NCBI RefSeq assembly: GCF_029960645.1 | Contig: NZ_JASBQY010000006.1 | Location: 62,001-126,000, forward strand | Reading direction: 5' to 3' | Length of the DNA: 64,000 nucleotides | Origin: Arthrobacter sp. AL12 | GTDB taxonomy: Bacteria > Actinomycetota > Actinomycetes > Actinomycetales > Micrococcaceae | Shown here: positions 18,563-27,067 of the stretch, piece by piece | Position numbering within the stretch: position 1 is the stretch's first letter | Layout of the letters: the number at the start of each line of letters is the position of its first letter | The notes under the pieces: model-generated | What the model was told of the DNA's origin: nothing | Seen by the model: the letters and a program-made list of their open reading frames with translations, nothing else | Database searches by the model: none | Position numbers and translations under genes: made by a program

Positions 18563-21500
18563 TCAGTCGGTGAACAGCGCGGCCAGGTCCTCGGCGGTCA
18601 GTGCTCCGCCGGAGAGGGCGTCGCCTTCCATGACGTCCGCGAACAGCTGGGACTTCCTGGCCTTGAGCGCCATGACCTTCTCCTCGATGGTGTCCTTGGC
18701 GACCAGCCGGTAGACCATGACGTTCCGGGCCTGGCCGATGCGGTGCGTGCGGTCCACGGCCTGCGCCTCGGAGGCCGGGTTCCACCACGGGTCCAGCAGG
18801 AACACGTAGTCCGCCTCCGTCAGGTTCAGGCCGAAGCCGCCGGCCTTGAGGCTGATCAGGAACACCGGGGCGGCGCCGTTCTTGAACTCGTTCACGACGT
18901 CGGTGCGGTTCCGGGTGCTGCCGTCGAGGTAGCAGAACTCGATGTTCTCCTCGACGAGCCGCTCGCGGACCTTGCCCAGGAATCCCGTGAACTGGCTGAA
19001 GATCAGCGCCCGGTGCCCTTCCGCCACAAGGTCCTCCAGCTGCTCAAAGAGCACATCGAGCTTGCTGGACCGCACCCCGGCGAGCGAGGGGTCGATCAGC
19101 GAGGGGTCCAGGCTGAGCTGCCGCAGCAGGGTGAGGGACTGGAAGATGGTGAAGCGGTTCTTGTTGACGTCGTCGATCAGGCCCAGGATCTTCTGCCGTT
19201 CCCGCTGCAGGTGCGTCTGGTACACCTTTTGGTGCCGCGGGTTCAGCACGACCTCCAGGATCTGCTCCTGCTTCGGCGGCAGGTCGTGGATGACCTGCTC
19301 CTTGGTGCGGCGCATCATGAGCGGACGGACCCGGCGCCGCAGCTTGTCCAGCTGGGCCCTGTCACCGTTCTTTTCGACCGGCTTCTGGTAGTACTCGGCG
19401 AACCGCTTCGGGCTGGAGAAGAGCCCCGGCGCGACGATCGAGGTGAGCGCCCAAAACTCCATCAGGTTGTTCTCCAGAGGGGTGCCCGTGATGGCGAGTT
19501 TGAACACTGCCGGGAGTTTCCGGGCGCACTGGTAGGCCTTGGACTGGTGGTTCTTGACGAACTGGGCCTCGTCCAGGACCAGGCCGGCCCATTCCTTGGA
19601 GGCGTAGGCCTCATAGTCGATCCGGAACAGGGCGTAGGAGGTGATGACGATGTCCGCCCCCGCCATGGCCTCGGCGGGGCTCGAGCCGCTCTTGGCGAAG
19701 GTCTCGCCGACGGCGCGCACGGTGAGGCCGGGGGCGAACCGCGCGGTCTCGGCCTCCCAGTTGCCCACCACGCTCGTGGGGGCCACCACCAGGAACGGTG
19801 CAGCGCCCGGTGCAGCACCGGGTGCAGCGCCGGCGGGAGACTGCGCTGGAGATGCGGAGCCGCCGGCAAGGGTGGCGGCAGCGCCGCCGTCGGACGCTGC
19901 GGCGGACCCGGAGGCCAGGTCCTTTGCGGCGCAGATCAGCGCCAGCGCCTGCACCGTCTTGCCCAGGCCCATGTCATCGGCCAGCACCCCGCCGAGTCCG
20001 TGCCGGTAAAGGAAACTGAGCCAGTTGAAGCCCTCGAGCTGGTACGGGCGCAGCTCGGCGTTGAGGGTTGCGGGCAACGGCAGGCCCTTGACGCCGCCTT
20101 CCAGCAGCCCGCCGACAGCCTCACGCCAGGCGGCGGCCTGTTCGTCCACGATGCCCAGTTGCGCGAGTTCGTCCCAGAGCCCGGCCTGGAAACGGCTGAT
20201 CTGCAGCGGCGCGTCCTTGTTGTCCTGCAGTTCCCGCGCCTCTTCGATCAGCGCCCGCAGCTGGTGCAGTTCGGGCAGGTCCAGGGAGAAGTACGCGCCG
20301 CTGGGTAGCAGCATCTTGGTCTGGCCTGCGGCGAGGGCGGAGAAAACGGCCGCGAAGGACACCGGCTGGCCCTCCAGGGAAATCTGGATGCCCAGGTCGA
20401 ACCAGTCCCGCTGCTCGGTGGCCTTGGTGGAGATGGACACCACCGGGGCCTCCTCGGCCTCGCGGTAGTCGGCGATCTCGCCGGCCGTGTCCACGCTGAC
20501 GCCGGGGATCTCGCGGAGCGCAGGGAGCAGCTCTTCGGTGAACGCCAGGGTGTCGAGGCCGCTGAGTTCGGCCGAGGCTGCCAGCCGCGGTGTTCCCCAG
20601 CCGCCCGTGGCCGACTCGCCCAGCGCCGGCACCACGTCCCAGGGCTGTCCGAGGGCTTCGAGGATGCGGGCCTCGGCAGGGTCGTCCCGGTAGCCGTGAT
20701 CGCCGGGGTGACGCCACAGCGGCTGCGACGTGACGAGCGTGCCGGACTTGTAGTGCCACTCCCAGTGCAGCCGGACCCGGTGGTCGGCGCCGTAATTCGC
20801 CAGCAGCGACAGGGTGGGAACGGCCAGCTGGGGCAGCACCACGGACTCGTCGGAGGCCGTGACCCGGGCGCTCTGCTTGAGTTTGGGGTAGAAGCCGGTC
20901 AGGAAGCGGCTCTCGTCCCGGGCCGGGATGTGCAGCGTGGTTCCCGCGGTGACGAAGGTCAGGAGCTCCTCGCTGAGCCCGCTCTCCAGCGGGGCGAGCG
21001 TGATGACGGAGTCCGTCTGCGCGACTCCCGGCAGCGCATCCGGCACGGACGTCAGGAAGATCCCGTGCGCCGGTCGCCCGATGGTCCCGACGGATGCGGG
21101 ATCAACCACCTCCCCCTCGACGGTGATGACGGGGGCCAGCGACAGGCCGCCGCCGTCCCCGCCGGTGGCGGCGGGCACGACGGCGCCGTCCTCCTCGGCG
21201 GGGGCCGGCGCGGTGCCGAACCGGGTCAGGTTGAGCCCGACGGCCGCCGGCTGCTCAACGAGCCGCACCGGCTCGGGCCCGCGGCTGTGGACCAATGCGA
21301 GGCCGATCTTCCCGGCCTGGGCCAGCAGGCTCCACAGGTTCTTCCCGGCGTAGGTGTTCAGGCCCAGCCACAGCCCGGTTCCGGCGTGCTGGCGGTTCGC
21401 CTGGGCGGTGTGCGACGCGAGGAACTCCTGCATCCACTCGACGTGGGATTCGTTGCATTCGCGCCGGTAGCTCAGGTAGCTCAGGGTGTTCCAGGAGACG

Positions 21501-22084
21501 TCGCCGCGGATCCATTTGCCCTTGGCACCCATGATCACGGGACGGGCCTTCAGCTGGCGCACGCTACGCAGCGGATCGCGGCGTCCGGTGTAGGAGAAGT
21601 GCGGGGCGGGTTCTTCAATCTCGAACTGGAGCGCCAGCGGGACCCCGCTGGTGGACTGAGTGATCCCCGGCTGCGCGATCAGCGGGCTGAGGGCCTGTTC
21701 CCAGTCCGGGACCTCGAGCACCGGGGCCTGCCGGGAGAGCCGGCTGACGCCGGCGGGGGCCAGCAGCTGGACACGGATCGCGGGGTTGTCCTCGGCCGAG
21801 AACAACAGCGCGGCCACATGTTTGCAGTCTTTCCGGACCGGGCAGCTGCAGACGCCCACGGTGCAGCTCCAGCCGCCCGCCTTCCGGACCAGTTTCGCCG
21901 TGGTCGAATACGGCACGTCGGCGCCGCCCCGCACCTTTCCGAGCATGAGTCCGGTAGCGGCGTCGAAGGAAATACCGGAAACGCGGCTCCCCATGGCGTA
22001 GGCAAGCCCGGCCGCAAGGGAGCGGTCGTTGATCGCGGGAGTCTGTATTGCCAGTGCCGCACTATCGTCCGGATGGGATGGCAT
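18563..22084 (-). CDS. SNF2-family DEAD/H-box helicase with SWIM zinc finger
   Basis: A 1173-residue ATPase. The SWIM finger CSCPVRKDCKH lies near residue 80. The Snf2 motor begins around 680 with Walker A DDMGLGKT near 700, the DEAQ box LDEAQFVKN, GTPLENN, and motif VI THRIGQ near 1114. These HepA/RapA-like proteins remodel protein-DNA or RNA polymerase complexes, and the bacterial role of the SWIM subgroup is poorly known. A low-complexity insert (SAAASDGGAAATLAGGSA, then repeated AAPG) separates Walker A from PTSVVGNWE. Divergent from the DMP19-like gene by 229 bp, which shows no clear site. Confidence 0.9.
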   Translation of the reverse strand: MPSHPDDSAALAIQTPAINDRSLAAGLAYAMGSRVSGISFDAATGLMLGKVRGGADVPYSTTAKLVRKAGGWSCTVGVCSCPVRKDCKHVAALLFSAEDNPAIRVQLLAPAGVSRLSRQAPVLEVPDWEQALSPLIAQPGITQSTSGVPLALQFEIEEPAPHFSYTGRRDPLRSVRQLKARPVIMGAKGKWIRGDVSWNTLSYLSYRRECNESHVEWMQEFLASHTAQANRQHAGTGLWLGLNTYAGKNLWSLLAQAGKIGLALVHSRGPEPVRLVEQPAAVGLNLTRFGTAPAPAEEDGAVVPAATGGDGGGLSLAPVITVEGEVVDPASVGTIGRPAHGIFLTSVPDALPGVAQTDSVITLAPLESGLSEELLTFVTAGTTLHIPARDESRFLTGFYPKLKQSARVTASDESVVLPQLAVPTLSLLANYGADHRVRLHWEWHYKSGTLVTSQPLWRHPGDHGYRDDPAEARILEALGQPWDVVPALGESATGGWGTPRLAASAELSGLDTLAFTEELLPALREIPGVSVDTAGEIADYREAEEAPVVSISTKATEQRDWFDLGIQISLEGQPVSFAAVFSALAAGQTKMLLPSGAYFSLDLPELHQLRALIEEARELQDNKDAPLQISRFQAGLWDELAQLGIVDEQAAAWREAVGGLLEGGVKGLPLPATLNAELRPYQLEGFNWLSFLYRHGLGGVLADDMGLGKTVQALALICAAKDLASGSAAASDGGAAATLAGGSASPAQSPAGAAPGAAPGAAPFLVVAPTSVVGNWEAETARFAPGLTVRAVGETFAKSGSSPAEAMAGADIVITSYALFRIDYEAYASKEWAGLVLDEAQFVKNHQSKAYQCARKLPAVFKLAITGTPLENNLMEFWALTSIVAPGLFSSPKRFAEYYQKPVEKNGDRAQLDKLRRRVRPLMMRRTKEQVIHDLPPKQEQILEVVLNPRHQKVYQTHLQRERQKILGLIDDVNKNRFTIFQSLTLLRQLSLDPSLIDPSLAGVRSSKLDVLFEQLEDLVAEGHRALIFSQFTGFLGKVRERLVEENIEFCYLDGSTRNRTDVVNEFKNGAAPVFLISLKAGGFGLNLTEADYVFLLDPWWNPASEAQAVDRTHRIGQARNVMVYRLVAKDTIEEKVMALKARKSQLFADVMEGDALSGGALTAEDLAALFTD

Positions 22085-22313
22085 GTGCGCGCTACTTTCA
22101 GCAGTTGGTCATCGGATCCATCTTAGCGAGCCTGGCCGGGCTCCCCGTACCCGGCTACCTGCCCATGTGGACAACCGGGCAAGGACGTGCCCGGCCCCGG
22201 GACACCCAAACTTCGCCGGACGTTCAGCTGCGGCTCAACCCCGGTACCGGCGGCGGCACGTAGCGTGGAAAGGGTTCGGAGCGCCACCGCCTTTCAGCAG
22301 TGAGGACTTTTCC

Positions 22314-23192
22314 ATGAGCACCAGCCCTTCCACCACCCTTTCCGCCACCGGCCACGCGACGGTCCTGCCGCGGCAGATCATCAACGGCAGCGACGCGGAC
22401 GTCGTCGATGCGAACGTGGACGTGGTCAACACCATGTACGCGGAGCTGCTCGACGTCGGGGAAATCACACCGAACGCGCTGCGCAGCTACTACGTCGACT
22501 TCTACCTGACGCAGGCACTGGGCGGCGGGTTCGCCCAGTACGTGTTCACCGCACCCGAACGCGAGGACATCGACGCCTACGTCCGGGCCGGGCTGGAAAA
22601 CATGGGGGCAGCCGCGCACCTGGACCTCTTCAACCGCACCGTGGCCGCTTTCGAGGCCCTCTCCGAGGAGGAGGCCGACGCGTATCTTGACGGGGACGCG
22701 GATCTGGACGGCGGCACGGCCGCCGTCGAGGGCGTCCCGGCCGCGGCGCGGCTCCTGGAGGAGCTCGACGGCGAGTTCGAGGCGCTGCTGGAATCCGAGG
22801 ACATCACCGCGCTCAACGCCGCCTGGCTGCGGGGCCAGTCCGACCTCCTCGTCCTGGACGAGGAGGAACTCGAACGCCATATCGCCGAACGGGTCTCCCG
22901 GATCCCGAACCTGGCGGAGCGCCAGGCCGAGGCGGCCGAGGATGACCTGCTGGACACCCCGGAATTCGAGGTGATCATCCGCGAGCTCTGCGACGTGGCC
23001 GGCCACACGCTCGTGAAGATCACCATGGGCGACCCCAACTATGACCACGAGGGCCAGAGAACCCTGGCGTGGCATTTCACCACGGACCAGGGTGAGTTCC
23101 TCATGCTGGACGACGACCAGGAAGCGGTCATGATCCACCCGGACACGAAGGAGATTCTGGCCGCCGTCGAGTTCGAGGTTGAGGACGACTGA
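22314..23192 (+). CDS. DMP19-like (DUF4375) protein
   Basis: A 292-residue acidic soluble protein. NALRSYYVDFYLTQALGGGFAQY followed by an acidic helix pair (GLENMGAAAHLDLFNRTVAAFEAL) resembles the DUF4375 fold of the Neisseria DNA mimic DMP19, where NGGFxQ is conserved. The C-terminal half (TPEFEVIIRELCDVAGHTLVK, FLMLDDDQEAVMIHP) is an extra domain. I chose ATG 22314 behind GTGAGGA; the longer upstream frame runs into the SNF2 promoter region. Family assignment is tentative, and DNA mimicry is not shown by sequence alone. Confidence 0.6.
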   Translation: MSTSPSTTLSATGHATVLPRQIINGSDADVVDANVDVVNTMYAELLDVGEITPNALRSYYVDFYLTQALGGGFAQYVFTAPEREDIDAYVRAGLENMGAAAHLDLFNRTVAAFEALSEEEADAYLDGDADLDGGTAAVEGVPAAARLLEELDGEFEALLESEDITALNAAWLRGQSDLLVLDEEELERHIAERVSRIPNLAERQAEAAEDDLLDTPEFEVIIRELCDVAGHTLVKITMGDPNYDHEGQRTLAWHFTTDQGEFLMLDDDQEAVMIHPDTKEILAAVEFEVEDD

Positions 23193-23225
23193 GCCGGAGC
23201 GTCCGGCGCCGGGGCTTGTCTGTTG

Positions 23226-23762
23226 CTAGTACCCGGCGGGCCCGGTGATCATTTCACCGGACGGGGCGACGAGGTACCAGACGCTGCCGACGCCCTGTCC
23301 CAGGATGTCCCCGGCAGCCAGATCCTTGGCGTAGTAGTACACCGGCATCCCGTTGACGGTGAGCTGCTTCTTGCCGTCCGGGGTGGCAATGGTGCCAACG
23401 GTGCCGGTGACGCCGTCGACGGCTGGGGCGTCGGTTCCGGCGAGGACCGGGGGCCACGCGGCGAGGCAGCCGCCGGTGCAGGTGCTCGTCCCGGAGTCCT
23501 TGACGTCCTTCGTGTAGTAGTAGATGCTCATGCCCTTGCCGTCGACCACAATCCTGCCAGCGGCCGAATCCGCGACCTTGAGGTCCGGGGCGGCCGCGGC
23601 AGGTGTTGAGGTCGACGCCGGAGCCGAAGTCGCCGCGGTGCTGCCGGGCGGAGTTGTGGCGGCCGCCGACGTCGGCGACGTGGCAGTGCCGCTGCTGCCG
23701 GCACAGCCGGAGAGCAATGCGGCGAGGGCGAACGCGGACAGGCCGATGCTGAGCTTTTTCAT
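23226..23762 (-). CDS. Secreted-repeat lipoprotein (Lipoprotein_15 type)
   Basis: The signal peptide MKKLSIGLSAFALAALLSGCAG has a lipobox LSGC, so the mature protein is anchored outside the membrane. A Ser/Thr/Ala-rich linker follows. Two repeats with the YxxxKD pattern, MSIYYYTKDVKDSG and MPVYYYAKDLAAGD, then match the secreted-repeat family PF03640. A CTGGCLAAWPP motif lies between them. ATG 23762 is preceded by AAGGAG. It is divergent from the ECF sigma gene and has a matching ECF-type promoter, so it is probably a regulon member. Confidence 0.85.
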   Translation of the reverse strand: MKKLSIGLSAFALAALLSGCAGSSGTATSPTSAAATTPPGSTAATSAPASTSTPAAAAPDLKVADSAAGRIVVDGKGMSIYYYTKDVKDSGTSTCTGGCLAAWPPVLAGTDAPAVDGVTGTVGTIATPDGKKQLTVNGMPVYYYAKDLAAGDILGQGVGSVWYLVAPSGEMITGPAGY

Positions 23763-23816
23763 CTGCTGCTCCTTGACTCGGACCGGCCAACTGGCCAGGC
23801 CGGCGCTACCCGTTAC

Positions 23817-23841
23817 GACGGCCCCGGGGGAACAATGGTTC
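23817..23841 (-). promoter_or_regulatory. ECF-type promoter of the lipoprotein gene
   Basis: Read on the reverse strand: GAACC (23837-23841), 16 bases, CGTC (23817-23820). This is the same arrangement as the promoter of the sigma gene on the other strand, and the flanking GT before GAACC and base after CGTC also agree. It lies 55 bp before the lipoprotein start. Confidence 0.72.
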
Positions 23842-23894
23842 ACAGCAGGTACTGGGCGAGCAGGCCTCGGGCTGCGCCCGGAATCCGCACGCGT

Positions 23895-23919
23895 GAACCG
23901 TTCCGGCGGTCCGCGCGTC
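23895..23919 (+). promoter_or_regulatory. ECF-type promoter of the sigma/anti-sigma operon
   Basis: GAACC (23895-23899) and CGTC (23916-23919) are 16 bases apart, a typical group of -35/-10 elements for ECF sigma factors. It lies about 46 bp upstream of the sigma start, so positive autoregulation is likely. The divergent lipoprotein has an identical arrangement. Confidence 0.72.
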
Positions 23920-23965
23920 ATAAGGGGCAGCAGCGCAAAACCCTCAAGGGCCAGGGAGGACGGAC

Positions 23966-24466
23966 ATGTCGCTGGACGAAGACGTGGTGGCGGCGATTTA
24001 CCGCGACCACGGACCGGCCCTCCGGCGTTTCGTGCTCAGCGCCTGCCGGGACCCGCAACTGGCCGATGACGTGGTGCAGGAGACCATCCTGCGGGTCTGG
24101 CAGCAGGCCCCCCAGATCACCGGGAGCCTGCGCAGCTACCTGTTCCGGACGGCCCGCAACATCATGATCGACAACTACCGCAAGGCTCAGTGCCGGCCCC
24201 GCGAGACGTCGGACCGGGAGCTGGCCGACCCGGCCGACGGCGCGGAACGCGTCAACGAACTCCTCAACCGGGTGCTGATGGAAGAGGCGCTGCTGCGGCT
24301 CAGCGCCGAGCACCGGGACGTTCTCGTGGCCCTCCATTACCGCCGCTACACCGTCCAGGAGGCCTCGGTCAGCCTGAAGATCCCGAGCGGAACCGTGAAG
24401 TCCCGGGCGTTCTACGCCGTCCGGGCCCTCCGCGCGATCCTCGATGAGATGGGGGTGGAACGGTGA
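23966..24466 (+). CDS. ECF RNA polymerase sigma factor
   Basis: A 166-residue sigma-70 of the extracytoplasmic-function class. Region 2 spans residues 8-75 (IYRDHGPALRRFVLSAC, DDVVQETILRVWQQA, SYLFRTARNIMIDNYRK). Region 4 spans 105-160 (LSAEHRDVLVALHYRRYTVQEASVSLKIPSGTVKSRAFYAVRAL). The stretch resembles the SigK/SigL type. AGGGAGG precedes ATG 23966. Its last codons overlap the anti-sigma start (GTGAGC), so the two are coupled. Confidence 0.93.
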   Translation: MSLDEDVVAAIYRDHGPALRRFVLSACRDPQLADDVVQETILRVWQQAPQITGSLRSYLFRTARNIMIDNYRKAQCRPRETSDRELADPADGAERVNELLNRVLMEEALLRLSAEHRDVLVALHYRRYTVQEASVSLKIPSGTVKSRAFYAVRALRAILDEMGVER

Positions 24467-25146
24467 GCGGCACGGAGCTGCACCAGCTGCTCGGCGCCTA
24501 CCTGCTGGGCGGTCTGGAGCCCGGGGAGGCTGCCGCCTTTGAGCAGCATCTGGGCAGCTGTGCGGACTGCCGGCAGGAGCTGGACGAACTGGCCAGCCTC
24601 CCCGCGCTGCTGGACGCGCTCCCGGTCCCCGACGCCGTCGCCCTCGCCGCCGCTGCTCCTGCCGGGCGGGGACCGTCGAGGCCGGACCACGCGCCGGCCG
24701 CCGTGCCCCGGCGGATGCTTGAGGAACTGTCCACGCGCCGCCGGAGGGCACGGCGCCGCTGGACCGCGGCCCTCGCCGGGGCGGCCGCGGCGTGCCTCGC
24801 CCTCGGAATCCTGGCCGCGCCGCTGTTCAATCCGCCGCCCAAACCGGACGCCAGCTACTCCGTCCAAGCCAGCGACGGGCTGCAGATCACGGTGGGCATG
24901 GTGAAGAAGCCCTGGGGCACCGAGCTCGCGGTCGACGGCCGGAGCCTGCCGGCGGACGGCACCTTCTCGCTCTGGGTGAAGGACAGCGACGGCGTCGAAG
25001 ACCGCGCCTGCGCCTGGAAGGCTACGCCCAGTGGCAGGGTCAGGATCACCGGGGCCACGCCGCTGCAGCTTTCGAACATCGTCAGCGTCGAGATGCGGGA
25101 CGGGCAGCAACAGACGATGGCGGTCATCTCCGTGCCGCGGGGATAA
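24463..25146 (+). CDS. Anti-sigma factor with zinc finger and RskA-like domain
   Basis: The 227-residue partner of the ECF sigma factor starts at GTG 24463, overlapping it by 4 bp. The N-terminal anti-sigma domain has the motif HxxxCxxC (FEQHLGSCADC, residues 27-37). One membrane helix near residues 105-125 follows a basic stretch (TRRRRARRRW). The external part resembles the RskA C-terminal domain (PKPDASYSVQASDGLQITVGMV, LPADGTFSLWVKD). It should hold the sigma factor at the membrane until a signal releases it. The signal is unknown. Confidence 0.9.
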   Translation: MSGTELHQLLGAYLLGGLEPGEAAAFEQHLGSCADCRQELDELASLPALLDALPVPDAVALAAAAPAGRGPSRPDHAPAAVPRRMLEELSTRRRRARRRWTAALAGAAAACLALGILAAPLFNPPPKPDASYSVQASDGLQITVGMVKKPWGTELAVDGRSLPADGTFSLWVKDSDGVEDRACAWKATPSGRVRITGATPLQLSNIVSVEMRDGQQQTMAVISVPRG

Positions 25147-25270
25147 CGGGGGGCCACGTCACCGCCCCGCGTTAACTGTCGGACCTCCCTGCTCTACTCG
25201 TGGTGGGGGAGCCGACGGCTTCCCCACCACCTGCGGCACGCACGTCCGCACCGGCGATTGGGGATTCGTT

Positions 25271-27067
25271 ATGGAACAGGCTTTTGTGGTTGTCACCTCC
25301 GGGAAAGATCTGGCGCTGCAGCTGACGGCGGCCGGGCGGACCAGGCCGGCGGCGGTGATCTCCTGGCATCCGGGGCAGCGGGAAAACCGAATCGACGTCG
25401 AACATATTGCCCGGGAAATCGGTGATCTGGCCGACGTTTTCTGGCTGGAGAACGGTCCGGAGAGTTATGCCTTCGGCGACAGTCTCCCCTCCGGCGCCCA
25501 CGTGTTCGGCAACGCGGCACGGGTCTACGCGGAGGATCTTCGCTGGCTGACCGCCGTGCACCGCAGCCCGCTGCGGATGGCCCGGGACCGCGAAGCGGCT
25601 GTCCGCGCGGCCGAGGACATCATCGAGGACGTGCTTGGCCTGATCACCGTGGTCCCGCCGAAGGCCCCGCCGGGCCGCACCCTGCCGCGGCGCGTCCGGG
25701 GCACCGTCAAGGCCTTCGCCAGTGCGGGTTCCCGGGCCATCGTCGAACTGGGCGACGGCAGCTGCTGCACCATCCAGCGCGAGCACGTGGTCCCGCCGGT
25801 GCGCCTCGACTGGATGCTGGATCCGGGCCAGTCCGTCGAGGGCGATCTCAACGCCGAGGACAGGACGCTCGACATCAACGGGCTGAAGACCGCGCCCCGC
25901 CTCGCCGAGCTCTACCGGCCCGGCGACCTGGTCCTCGCCCTGGCCGAACAGGTCAGCGCGAGGAACGCGACGCTCACGCTCTACCCTGGCTCCAGCTGGA
26001 CGGTTGACCAGGCCCGGATCTCCTCCAACCCCCTCGACACCGCCGACAGCCTCGTGACGGAAGGGGAGGTGGTGGTGACGCGGTTCCTCCGGGTAAACGG
26101 GGCGGTGGTGTTGTCCCTGCTCGACGTCGACGACGACGCCGACGTCGTGGCCGCGCCCGCGCTCCTGGCCGGCGGTGCGCCCTGGCTGCGGTCCGGGCGG
26201 CACCTCACCGAGCAGCCCACCTCGGGCCGGACGTTCCCTGCCGAGGCTCCCTCCCGCCCCGGCCCCGGGACAGGAGGTCCCGGCCGCGAAGGAGCCGGGA
26301 CCGGGGAGCTCGGCAGCGCTTCCGAAGCGGCGGGACCTGCTGCGAAGCCGTCGGTTGCGCTGATGACCGCCCAGCTCCAGCTCGAAGCCGAACGGAGGAA
26401 GGTCTCGGCCCTGCAGGAACTGGTCGCCGCAGCCAGCCACGCCGGGGCCGGACTGGTCAGCCTCCAGCAGGAGCAGGATGTCCTTCGCCGGGAACTTGGG
26501 ACGGAGCAACAGATCGCGCAGGATGCCCGGGCGGCGCTGGAGCACGCCGAGGTCCGGCTCGCCCGGCGGAATGAGGAACTCCTGGACCTCAGGGCCTACA
26601 AGCGCCGGACGCAGCCCGCGCTCAAACGCGCCCTGACTGCGGGTTCGGACGCGCTGTTCGCGACGGCCGGAGAGCGCGTCCGGCACGATGTGTGCCTCGC
26701 GTGGGCCAAAAATGTTCCGGCGTCAGAAAAGGCCCGGCAGCCGCTGCCCCCGGACTGGACGGCCGGACCGGAGTTTGCGGCGTCACTCTACGGTTTCACC
26801 GAGCCAGGCGTCCAGGCAAAGGCGCTCAAGGCCGTGGTGGAGGTCCTGACCGGGGCGGCGGAGCGGAACGCGGCGCGGGAAGTCCACGCGCTGCGGGCCA
26901 CTACGGGCGCAGACACGGCCCAGCGGGTGCGCGAGGACGGGTCAAAGTGCTTCCGCGCGGCGATCGAGCAGAGTGTGGCCTCGGCCCGGCGGCTGCACTT
27001 CTGGCGTCTGCCGGACGGATCGATTGAGCTGTCGCGCGTCGTGGTCCACGACGACTTCAAGCCCTGA
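25271..27067 (+). CDS. Uncharacterised multi-domain coiled-coil protein
   Basis: 598 residues from ATG 25271; not assignable to a named family by eye. An alpha/beta N-terminal domain (1-125) is followed by a region with S1/OB-like beta pattern (RVRGTVKAFASAGSRAIVELG, then VEGDLNAEDRTLDINGL, about 138-310). A disordered Pro/Gly linker follows, then a coiled coil (about 360-445: LQLEAERRKVSALQELVAAA, RARAALEHAEVRLARRNEELL type heptads) and a compact C-terminal domain ending in RLHFWRLPDGSIEL and VVHDDFKP. No membrane segments. It converges on nagA with an 11-bp overlap and stands alone. Confidence 0.8.
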   Translation: MEQAFVVVTSGKDLALQLTAAGRTRPAAVISWHPGQRENRIDVEHIAREIGDLADVFWLENGPESYAFGDSLPSGAHVFGNAARVYAEDLRWLTAVHRSPLRMARDREAAVRAAEDIIEDVLGLITVVPPKAPPGRTLPRRVRGTVKAFASAGSRAIVELGDGSCCTIQREHVVPPVRLDWMLDPGQSVEGDLNAEDRTLDINGLKTAPRLAELYRPGDLVLALAEQVSARNATLTLYPGSSWTVDQARISSNPLDTADSLVTEGEVVVTRFLRVNGAVVLSLLDVDDDADVVAAPALLAGGAPWLRSGRHLTEQPTSGRTFPAEAPSRPGPGTGGPGREGAGTGELGSASEAAGPAAKPSVALMTAQLQLEAERRKVSALQELVAAASHAGAGLVSLQQEQDVLRRELGTEQQIAQDARAALEHAEVRLARRNEELLDLRAYKRRTQPALKRALTAGSDALFATAGERVRHDVCLAWAKNVPASEKARQPLPPDWTAGPEFAASLYGFTEPGVQAKALKAVVEVLTGAAERNAAREVHALRATTGADTAQRVREDGSKCFRAAIEQSVASARRLHFWRLPDGSIELSRVVVHDDFKP

